Part shown: positions 20,961 through 31,006 of the stretch, piece after piece
Position numbering within the stretch: the first letter of the stretch is position 1
How the letters are laid out: each line of letters starts with the position of its first letter
Source: Filosporella fistucella
Taxonomy: Eukaryota; Ascomycota; Leotiomycetes; Helotiales
Length of the DNA stretch: 64,000 nt
Direction: 5' to 3'
Assembly: GCA_030077755.1 (NCBI GenBank)
Contig: JAQJZZ010000014.1
Location: 186,001-250,000, forward strand
Made by a program: the position numbers and the translations under genes
The notes under the pieces: generated by a model
Database searches by the model: none
What the model saw: only the letters and a program-made list of their open reading frames with translations
Told to the model about the DNA's origin: nothing

Positions 20961-22457
20961 TCAAACCTTGACGGCAAAAGACTTGAGGTACTCGTAGTCC
21001 GGAATGTTGGCATTGACACACTCTCGGATAATCTTCGCCCCCTTCTCACCATATTTCTCAACCCACTCAGCGTCCTCGCTCTCCACAGTCTTTGCCTTCT
21101 TTTTCTTGGAAACGTGCATCAGCCAATGAACAACCCATCAAAATGGCAGAAACAAAAAGGAGACACTTACATGCGCGGCACTTCTTGGCTTCAGAGATGT
21201 GCTGTTAATGGCATCCTCATGGAAACCTTTCCATTTTTCAAAAGCATCTTTGGCTCTCTGATGAGCCTCCTCAGAGGGCCAATTGAGCATTTCTGAACTG
21301 TAATCAATTCCAACCTCCTTGCAGTAAGCTGAGATGATTCCCTCGGGATTATCCAACAAGTCATCAGCATCAATGACAGTGATGCTAACCTCTCCATTCT
21401 TCAACTCACCATGTTGGCCAGCAAGGGCGGGACCAACCTGTTTGTCCTTGACGAGAAAATCAAAGACTCGGCGAAGTTCATCATATCCTGCTTCGGATGG
21501 CATGAAATCATAGAAGCTAGTCACGCTGTCTAATGGAGGAATAGTGCATCGCCAGTAGGATGGGATACTATGGCGTGGGTGTCGGATCAAGAAGGTGAAA
21601 TGGAATTGTTTCAAGATCTCAGCAGGTACAACTGTCGGATTTCCATGTTCAGCGGCAGTATCATATGGGTATGGGGCCTTGTTGCCGTTGGAATGACCAT
21701 TGACCCCATTTATCTCGCCATTTGTTCCGACGCCTTTCTTGGCAGATTTACCTCCCAGAGATGGAGCAATTGTTGCCGGCTTTCCCTCAGGGGGAACCAA
21801 GTAGTGAGTGATATCCTTGATGAAGAGACGTTTTCCCTGTTCAATATAAGTTTCCGAGCTTGGAAATCCAATACGGCGGATGAAATATTATGGGCAAAAG
21901 CAAACATATCCAGAAACAAAAATATAGGCCAAGGAAGTAAATTCAATTGGTGAATCAGTGGAGAAAGGCTCTAGAATAGGAGGCCCTAACCTCGGGCAAA
22001 ACCTTACTGCCGTGTGGAACCAGGGTTAAGAGCTTGATCACTTGATCCAACCATGGTATAACCAAGGGTGTAGCATCGTCCACAATTTATTGAGCAGAAT
22101 TGAAGCGCATTTATAATGAAGGCGGTCCGCAGGGAGAGGGAAGTGGTCGAACCTCTTTACCCTCTCTTTCAATCCTCTCGAATATAGTCTTAAATGTACT
22201 GTCGGCGAACCCTGATTCCTCGCGAGCCTTCGTATCAGCTTCGTATCTAGTGCTCAATCTCTCTGGTCCAAAGTAGAAAGCATCCCCAAATGGTTCGTGA
22301 ACACAAGTCAAAATATCTTGGCGGGTCATGAAGACCTGGTAGAAAGGCATGTCAGCCATTGATTGATGAAACTCGGTAATAGAGAATTACTTGCCCTTTC
22401 AAAGGCAGTACTGCATGCCCGTGGATGTGTAGCCACGAATATAGGCTTGGCAGACAT
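20961..22457 (-). CDS. P-loop sulfotransferase-like protein
   Basis: Four exons read on the minus strand: 22395-22457, 22153-22335, 21171-21836 and 20961-21104; 351 residues. The first intron (22336-22394) is GC-AG (AGG|GCAAGT). The second is long (21837-22152, 316 nt) with a weak GTTCGA donor, so that boundary is the least sure. The N-terminus PIFVATHPRACSTAFERVF is the phosphate-binding strand-loop of sulfotransferase-like P-loop folds (a PRSGST-like variant). HEPFGDAFYFGPERLSTRY follows, then FIKDITHYLVPP and FHFTFLIRHPRHSIPSYWR, which resembles the 3'-phosphate-binding block. A Gly/Asn-rich insert (GTNGEINGVNGHSNGN) lies between. Proteins of this type are sometimes labelled branched-chain aminotransferase-like, which the P-loop argues against. 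Substrate unknown; probably cytosolic. Confidence 0.75.
22336..22394 (-). other. GC-AG intron in the P-loop sulfotransferase-like gene
   Basis: Donor AGG|GCAAGT, acceptor TACCAG; 59 nt. Splicing joins ...CSTAFER to VFMTRQD with exons of exactly 21 and 61 codons. No GT donor gives the same join. Confidence 0.75.
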
Positions 22458-25021
22458 TATATCTGATTTTAAAAGTGAAAGTGTTGGGCAGTATAGCAAT
22501 CTGTATCTCAAGAATAGCTTGAATTGTCCCAGGGGTTAATCGGCCAATTTTCAGACCAATGTAGTATCTGCGAAGTTACTCAACAGAATAGAATAGGAAA
22601 GCAGAACTTTCTGTAGCGACTGGTGAAAGGTGGGCCAGGTACAGAGTTTTATAGGGAAGCCTCCGAGGCCTCGAAGGAAGTCTCGAACGGGTGGACAACG
22701 CTAAAGGAGCGAAGGCAAGAACACCCACTGAATCTAAGTGCTAGTCAACAGCAAGTTGGGGGGAAACCAAAAAATCCTGGCGGTCGCCATCCTTGGTCTT
22801 CCAGGGCTCAATTGTTCCTGTGCAAGGATTTTCTGCGTGTTCCCAACGGCAATTCGTAGTTGTAACGACCTACTGTATGTCTGTCTCTTGAGGGTGGTCT
22901 CGTTAAACCGATCTGACGTAGTGGCTTGATCCACTAAACTCTCCTGCCTCTGGGCCCATCTTGTCGTGTTGATCGTAAGGTACATGATTGGGTGTGGCAA
23001 TGTCGGCGAGAGAGGGAATTTGGTCATGGTTTTAACTGCGTGGTGGGATGTAAAAGTCGAGATGTTCAGATGCGTAGTAAGAAGTCGACCATTTTCTCGA
23101 GCTGTCGAAGTCGCTAAGGGTAAAATTTGGGGGTGCGTTGGACCAGGTTATCAGATTCCCTATTGAAGAGTCTTTATAGGCTCCAAATTGAGCATGCGAC
23201 CATGCGGGACGATGTCGTGATCAAGCCTGTGTCACTCATCATTGCTTGAACCGAAGCAGAAGTCATCCAGATGGTTTGTTGTCCAGGATTATAAGCATGG
23301 TAATTCATGGCAGAGTGCTGGCTTTGCGAAATTGAGGTCAAAGTCCGTTGCGCTTGAACTGAAAGACTCGGCTTAAGGGCTTGGCGTTGTGTCTATTTCA
23401 ACAGCATCTCCTCGGCGGGGGTTGGCGGGGTTGGTATAAAGCGCAGTGCTTCTTTGAATCTTGTGGTCCTATGCAATTCTCACGATGTTACATCTTTTCC
23501 ATCCCAATTTTCTCAAGTTCGATAGAAGAGAATATGGTAAGTCACATGATGCGTCCGCTCTTCTCCGCCTCGGTGTTATTATTCCCGCGGATGCCGAGCA
23601 CGGGCGGATATCGGTCGGGGTTTGGGTCGAGTCCACCAGGTATACTAGTATTCAATCCTCTGTCAAACTTCCTGCACTGTACGGCAGCCATTACTAAAGG
23701 GAATGAACTGCTTTTCGTCACTGGACAATCTGTTGGCCTTATAGACCCACTATCGACTTTGCCTCTTGTTGCTCAGCCTTGGTATTGCTTGGTATATCCA
23801 TACCATTATGGATACGGCTGCTTTAGCTCTGTATGAGCGAGACAGATCTTGTCATGATGGAGAATCTTTCTCCGGCGCTTCTGCTGCCCTATTCATGTCC
23901 TTCTAATTTTCTTCTTTTCTTCTCGAACATCTTTAATTCCCCTCGTCTTTAATTGGAATCCACCGACCAAGCCCTACACAGATTGCGGCAGTTAGCCCAA
24001 GCATATCAACGCTCCTCCTCTTACGGTCAACATAGCTTTGTACTCTACTCTTATATCACAACGGAAGTATAGAATAGCCTACCTATATCCCGTCTGCTGC
24101 AAGTCCCAAGACAGTGTTTCGATTACTCATCTATATTTCAATCTATCCTATTAATCTTCTTCGTTCCATACCTACCTACCTCTTTCCGACATACGACGGA
24201 CCTCGTCTGAGTCTTGGCTCCATCTTTTGGGCATTGACACCAAGCACTTCACCAAGAGATCCAAGCGCCTTTGGAGGTAGAGACGTCACAGCCTGAGAAA
24301 GCGACAAGGGAGAGTGGACTTTGGATTGTAAAGTGGGTTCCATTAATTGCAGAGAATTGCGGCGAAGATTGTAGGGCAGAGCAGAACAGAGCAAACAACT
24401 GGAGGGGTCCATACTAAAGTGTTAACTCCCTGCAGTGCATGCTGCTTTTCCGTAATCCGCGTGTTCTTGCTCATCCATTTTCAACGGAGTGCTATCCTAC
24501 TTCTTCTACTATTACATTTCTCTCCTCCTAACTCACTTCTCATACTTTACTGCGCCTACAAACTCCGTACCAACCTATCTAGGTCTATTCTTATTTATCC
24601 ACGCCACCCGTCCGCCGAATAAGATCAATTCCGTATCCTTGGTACGGAGTAATCTAGTCGCCTCTTGCTCCACGCCTGCCTTACTCACTCTCGTAACCAT
24701 CTAATCGAAAGGAAGGGTTTCTACGGCTCCCCCCCCACCATACAATACTACATACCTTACGGGTTACCTACCTACAATCTCCACTGCTCTTCCTCACCTG
24801 GCCAGTCTCCCGGTATTCATCCAGTTCACCCTCCTGTGACTGTGACTCCATAAGTAGGCGCATGCAAATTGAATACCATTCTCGTACTTGCTGTATGCAC
24901 ATTGTTCATCTCATCTCATCGTTGACGAGTTTGACTTGAACATTAACCTTACTTTGCATTGCATTTGACTCTCCCTCGCTGAGTCCCTGCTCGCCTGCCC
25001 CCCCACTTCACAACCGCCACG
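22458..25021. other. Long divergent intergenic region, 2.6 kb
   Basis: Lies between the starts of the P-loop gene (minus) and the Zn2Cys6 gene (plus). Frames at 22623-23166 and 23381-23836 have no motifs or coherent exon structure. From about 23880 to 25021 the plus strand is pyrimidine-rich (CTTCTTTTCTTCTC, TACCTACCTACC, CCCCCCCACC), consistent with a long 5' leader of the regulator gene that also carries several short upstream ATG frames. A 7-bp inverted repeat (TATCCAT/ATGGATA) is at 23795-23814. Confidence 0.45.
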
Positions 25022-28000
25022 ATGACGAGCTCGATATTTGGACAGAACGCCATGTCAACAACCGCTGCGACTTCAACAAGTCCCCGTGCTTCGTCTCCTG
25101 AGGATTTTGATGTCGAAGATGAATCAACTCCCGCGCAATCTTCACAATGGACCCAGGACAATTCGCCAAACCCCTCCTCCCAACCGCCGAGAATCCCTAT
25201 CCAAAAACGCCGCCGCGTCACCAGAGCCTGCGACGAATGCAGAAGAAAGAAGATTAAATGCGATGGGAAGCAGCCGTGCACCCATTGCACGGTTTATAGT
25301 TATGGTAAGACCCAGCTGCTTGCATGCGCTTCTGTAACTCAATCGTACAGTACAATGACTAACTTTTGTCAGACTGTACATACGACCAGCCTTCGAATAG
25401 ACGAAGAAACCCCGCGCCGCAGTATATCGAGGCATTGGAGACTCGCCTGCAGCGAGCAGAAACCTTGTTGAGGACAGTGCTACCGACTGTAGATTTGAAC
25501 GATCCCAACATTGATGGACTTATTGAACAACAGCGACAAGCAAATAATACCAGTTCTCATCATGCTGGACCAAAACTGGGGGAACCGCCTGAAAGACTGG
25601 AGAACGACGCACACTTACGATCCATGATAGAATCAACCGGGCAGCTCGACCTGGATGAGAGAGGACACTGGGACTTCCACGGTGGTTCATCGGGGACCGT
25701 TTTTGTGAGGCGCATGAGAGAGCAATTCGGAGATCTACTAGGAAATGACCACAGCGCACCTTTATTTCCAAGAGTGCCCCGTCCGACTGTGATACCGACC
25801 ATGTTCGACTCCCCGAGGTCGTCTGCTGACAGTCCCATGGATTCCGGCCTTCCCAACACCGTGGATTTACCTCAAAAGGCAGCTGCGAGAGTTTTGTGTG
25901 ATGCTTCTTTAAATCGTGCATGTTCGCTACTACGTTTTGTTCATCAACCTACTTTTTATGAAATGTTTGATCGTGTCTATGACATGCCTCCAGATACTTT
26001 TGGAGATTGTGAGAACCGGTTTCTAGCACTGCTATACACCGTTTTGTCACTGGGATCCATGTTCTATACTGAGCCAGGGGAGGATCCAATGGGACCAACC
26101 AAAAATACATACAAAGCTGGAATTGATCAAGGGTAATTACATGTTCTTGTTTTCGCAAAGCTTGGGACTAGCTTCTCTGGCACCTCCCTTCCTCCAACCT
26201 TTTCCTCTTCTACCAAGAATCGAATCACAACGCAAACAAGCTTCCATACTGACGAGATGTAGGCTCAAATACTGGCGTGCTGCAAGGAACATGATAGATA
26301 TCACGGATTGTCGGGACATTACTTCCTTACAGGCTGTACTATTTATGATTTTGTTTTTACAGTCATCCGCCAACCTTAGCACATGCTATTCCTACATTGG
26401 AATTGCGTTGCGATCAGCTCTTCGTATGGGTCTCCATCGCAGTGTCTCTGGAAACTTCAATCCTATTGAACGTGAAACGAGACGTCGTGTTTTCTGGGTG
26501 ATACGTAAGATGGATACTTATGTTTCCGTCCTTTTGGGCTTCCCTCAAATGTTGAGCTCAGACGACATTGATCAAGAACTCCCACTTGAAATCGATGATG
26601 AGTATATCACAAAAGATGGTATTCGACAAATGCCAAATGGGAAGCCATCACTCTTGTTCTGCGCCTCCAATGCCCATACCCGGCTCATGTTCACATTAGC
26701 CAAAGTTGTGAAATTTATCTACCCTACCAAAGGTTTGGAACAGTCGATACAAGGCAGTTCTACATCCTACGGTATCAGTCATGCTAAGATCAGAGAAATT
26801 GAACGCGACCTCGCCGACTGGCTTGACAAATTACCACTGGATCTACGGCCGGGAGGAAACAATACAGAAGATATGGTCAGGTAAGGCTAAGACAGACGCC
26901 CTCTTTAAAATCCTCTCTCATTTCAAACATTCTGCTAATTTCTTCTTTTAGAGTACAACAACTTCTCAGACTATCTTATGCACATGTTCAAATGATGCTA
27001 TACAGACCCTTTTTGCACTATGTATCAAATAAATCAAGTGCTGGGAAACACCTCGACGAACGAGCATATGCGTGCGCTGCAGCCTCCGTCAGTGTATCAA
27101 GAAATATTGTTCACATCTGTAGTGAAATGAGGAAACGTGGCCTGCTTGTAGGGGCATATTGGTTCACTGTTAGTATTTCCAATTTTCATTTCCACATCGC
27201 AACTCATATCTTTGATTATACCACCTATCACTACTTCATCACTCCAGAGATACTAAGACGCATCAGATGTATACAACATTCTTCGCAATTTTGTCGCTAG
27301 TTTATTTCGTGATCGAAAATCCCGAAAAAGCCGGTTCACAAGAAATTCTTGCTGACGCCAAGGCTGGCAAAGAGGCATTAGATGGGTTGGCCAAAAGGAG
27401 CCAAGCTGCTGACAGGTGCTCCACAGCTTTGAAGGTAAGTCTTCCGATATGTTCGCAAATCAGCCAATTAATAAATAATCTAGGGACTCTTCGAGCAATT
27501 GCCCGAAAAGCTCAGAGAGAGTACACCCGTGACGTCCATGCCTAAGAAGAAGCGAGCAGCTCCTTCATCGACACCCACTAGCTCTCGTAGTTGGCAAAAG
27601 ACATCGGACATACCACCGCCCGCACAAGGTATTGCTCGAGCTACGACATTTCCCATGCAGATGCCAGTTCAAACCCACAATACGCAGAGATCATCACTTG
27701 ATGGGAATCGCTTCCAGACCAACACGCTCTCGAATCCGAACTTGCGGCAAAGCTTTCATGATTACATGTCACCTCAGGATCTTTCAGCAGCCGGAACTCC
27801 GGACTCCAGCAGTACGGGAAGTAGTTTCCAACCCGCAGGATTTCCAATGCAGCAGCAATTTGCGATCAATTCGGCCGTTCCCGATCTAGGTGCAATGATG
27901 TTCCCTTCTGCTGATCCTTTCGCGTATCCAAATCAACCAATAATGGCGTTCGATAATGTCAAGCAAGAGAATATGGGAGTCCTAAACAGCTCGCCTGCAC

Positions 28001-28260
28001 CAACAATGTACCTACCCAACGGCAATCGATACGATGATCTTGAAGGTCAACTATTTGGGCCAATTCCACCTTATCTTTCTCAAGCACAAAATTTTGAGCT
28101 CCAAAATTATAATACTGGAGGCATGATGGGCGGAGTGGAAATGAATTATCATACTGGCGTCACGCCAAATAACGAAATGGGTGGAAATTTTGATGGCATA
28201 TTTTCCGGTGAAGGCGATGAATGGAGCAACATGCTTGCGGATCAGAGATATACCCATTGA
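25022..28260 (+). CDS. Zn2Cys6 transcription factor with fungal-specific regulatory domain
   Basis: Six exons: 25022-25304, 25373-26132, 26263-26880, 26952-27168, 27267-27434, 27484-28260; 940 residues. The binuclear zinc cluster has cysteines at residues 70, 73, 80, 86, 89 and 96 (spacing 2-6-5-2-6) in [20 protein letters not shown] and onward; the first intron separates the fifth and sixth cysteines. A linker and short coiled coil ([20 protein letters not shown]) follow for dimerisation. The fungal_trans middle homology domain spans about residues 290-600, with [15 protein letters not shown] and [20 protein letters not shown] as its signature. The C-terminal ~250 residues are rich in Gln, Asn, Pro, Ser and Met, an activation-domain-like region. 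Nuclear DNA-binding regulator recognising CGG-type sites; target genes unknown. I cannot match it securely to a named regulator. Confidence 0.92.
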
Positions 28261-28690
28261 TAGGATTTTTTTTCCGATTATGCATATCTAGCATGGGTTG
28301 GAAAGGAAACGGCGTTCCTGATGTCTGAAAATGTAGGAGTATGCTTGTATATCCTGGGTCTATGGATTGGCAGCGCTTTTGGTGTTGGTGGAACTTAATG
28401 CTTTATGAATGATGTTTATAGACAAAATGTTAAGGATAATGACATGTTATTTGAGCTTACATATACTCTACCGCGTGTGGAGACTTCGTGGACCAAAATG
28501 AATTAGAAAATGCAAACCTGAGACAATGTGCAACGGGTATGGCAGGGCAGAAATACCAGGTCACGTGCAAGCGTACTTGCAAGGTTGCCGAATGCGGGAG
28601 AGCTTCCACCAGGCTGCGACCTTGCCTGTCAACCCCACACTTGAACGCCTTTCGATTTTCCACAACCAGCGTGCATTGAATCAGATAGAA
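28261..28690. other. Intergenic, 430 bp
   Basis: Downstream of the Zn2Cys6 gene and upstream of CSN1, both on the plus strand. Holds the regulator's 3' UTR and the CSN1 promoter; a CACGTGC-like ATCAC-GTGC site (TCACGTGC) lies at 28561-28568. No gene seen. Confidence 0.4.
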
Positions 28691-30288
28691 ATGGCTTCTA
28701 ACCAAGTAGCGCCTTCGTCGCCGACTCAAGGTCGTTCAAAGAAACCTTTAATTGTGACCGGTAAGCTTGGTATAGGAAGCTCTATGAAGCTCTCTAACTT
28801 CTTCTAGAACAGCCCAAACTTGACCTGGTATCATACATAGACAACTACCAAGGTAATTACGACTCATAAATGAGCATCAGTTTGAGCAAGCAGGAAATTC
28901 TAATGTGCTCTAGGACGTACAAGAATCGAACGACTCCTCCTCATCGGTTTATACTCTTCTGTTCTAGGTGTTGATGCTCTGAAGCTTGCGATCCGGGAAG
29001 CAAAGAAGGGAAATGATATTAAACGCTATCTCGAGCTTCAAAATCATCTCGAGATTATCGGTCCAACTGAGCCAGAAGCAAAGAGAGATTTGAAATGGAT
29101 GGAAACGACCGAGCGGACAAATGCTGCAGAAACGCAGCGTTTGGAAGGCGAGCTGAAGGGATACAAGCATAATCTGATCAAAGAAAGCATTCGGGTACGG
29201 TACATGATGTATATCAGAGGTACAGAGACTAATAATCTGGTAGATGGGTAATGAGGATCTAGGAAAACACTACCAGGCAATTGGCGATCTCACAAAGGCA
29301 TTCGAAGCTTACAGTCGAATGCGACAAGATGCCGTTCTACCTAAGCATATTATTGATGTCAGTCGACATATCATCGATGTGGGTGTTGAGCAACGAAATT
29401 GGATTGCAGTCACTTCGAACGTTGCAAAGATAAAAGCCGTCTTAGGGGCACAAGATGAGGATAGATCACTCCAACCATATCTCTGCGCCGCGGATGGATT
29501 AGCACTTATGGATGGTGGAAATTTCCATGCAGCAGCTTCATCTTTTCTTGCAGCCCAATCTGGCATGGGTACGAGTTGTAACACAATCATTAGCCCGAAT
29601 GATGTTGCGGTCTATGGTGGTCTATGTGCCCTGGCTACAATGGACCGTAATGAGCTGCAAACGCGTGTCCTCGAGAATTCAAGCTTCAGAACATACCTAG
29701 AGCTTGAACCACATATTCGACGTGCGATCGCTTTCTTCGTCAATAGCAGATATTCCCAGTGCTTAGCGATTCTCGAATCATACCGCCCAGATTATCTCCT
29801 GGACTTACACCTCCAGAAGAAAATCGAAGATATCTATTACCTTGTTCGAAGCAAGAGTATTGTTCAATATTTTATCCCCTTTTCGTGTGTCACTTTGGAC
29901 AGTCTGAACGAGGCTTTTGCTGCTCCAGGAAAGACGATTGATAAAGAGCTCGCTCAGATGATTCAAAGAAAGGATCTAGTTGCTCGTATCGATACCCAGA
30001 ATAGAGTATGTACAAACCCTTCCTTCAAAAATACATTATTGACAACCATAGCTCCTTACCTCCGTCCCATCCAAAGCACGCACTACGCTCCAAAACGAGG
30101 CCTTACAAGCAGCAAAATCCTATGAGCGAGAGGCTCTCCGCCGCATCCAGCACATGAATATTCAAGGTGCAGATCTCGACATCAAGCCGACAAAAAGAGT
30201 CACTATCGGTAGTATGGATGACTTTTATGACCATCCCGCCAACAGTTTCACTGGCGGCAGAGAACTGAGATCAAAGGACAAATGGTGA
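28691..30288 (+). CDS. csn1: COP9 signalosome subunit 1 (PCI domain)
   Basis: Five exons: 28691-28760, 28808-28852, 28914-29194, 29244-30005, 30052-30288; 464 residues, close to the family's usual size. CSN1 is the scaffold PCI subunit of the COP9 signalosome, which removes NEDD8 from cullins; in filamentous fungi it links light, development and secondary metabolism. Features: N-terminal YIDNYQGRTRIERLLLIG, the TPR-like helical repeat region (LGKHYQAIGDLTKAFEAYSR, VDVGVEQRNW-type helices), and the PCI winged helix near the C-terminus (SIVQYFIPFSCVTLDSLNEA, then IDKELAQMIQRKDLVARIDT). The last exon ends in a basic, polar tail. The related proteasome subunit Rpn7 is the alternative, but the YIDNYQGRTRIERL opening is the CSN1 form. 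Confidence 0.9.
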
Positions 30289-31006
30289 TGCCTTGGTTTG
30301 ACGCAGACACGAAATAAAATGAAATGACAGGTAGATGGCGTTAGCGATTACATGCATATTTGGCGTTGGGGAGAGACACGAATGATGAAAATGCATAGCT
30401 TGCTAGGGGCGGTTAGATAGCAATGATATGAATGAAGGGTATTGAGCTTTGGCTTGGAGACTTTATTGATCTGTAAGAAGTAATCTACCAACATGCTACA
30501 AACTACAATGCCGACCTGACTCCCGCATTATGAGCAAGTAGATCTTTAAACCCCAGTACTGGTATATTTATTTTCATCAAGTGTCGTGCATTATGTTGTC
30601 AAAGGCACAGAACGAGCATACATGTGAGGCAAGTTGCACGCGCTCTGCGTGTGGCGTGTCTGGGTCGCTTTTAAGCACTTTGAGTGCTGCGAGCACCTAA
30701 AACTACCAAGGATACCTTTGAAATATAAAACAGCATAGTTCATGAATCTTAGTTCGTTAATCATATTTGAGAATAGAAGAGTGAAAGCCGTTTCCAAATC
30801 TTTGAGTACTCATTAACGATACTAGAGAACTTCAAGAGGTAGTGCAACATATTTTCCTTCGGATCATAGCTTTTATTTACAATTAACGAGTAATTTGTCT
30901 CGAGAGTATGGAGCGTTGAATACTATTCTATTGTGCTATCGCCCTGGGTATCTACAACTATATCTTCTCACTTTCACTATCTTCTGTTCTACCTAATCAT
31001 TACCAA
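30289..31006. other. Convergent intergenic, 0.7 kb, with an overlapping hairpin pair
   Basis: Lies between the CSN1 stop and the stop of the membrane-protein gene. No gene seen. At 30674-30696 a short palindromic cluster occurs: AGCACT-TTG-AGTGCT (30674-30688) overlaps GTGCT-GCG-AGCAC (30684-30696), so the two hairpins share one arm. Confidence 0.5.

Noticed and set aside
23381..23836. 151-codon plus-strand frame upstream of the Zn2Cys6 gene
   Set aside because: No recognisable domain, composition looks random, no coherent neighbouring exon.
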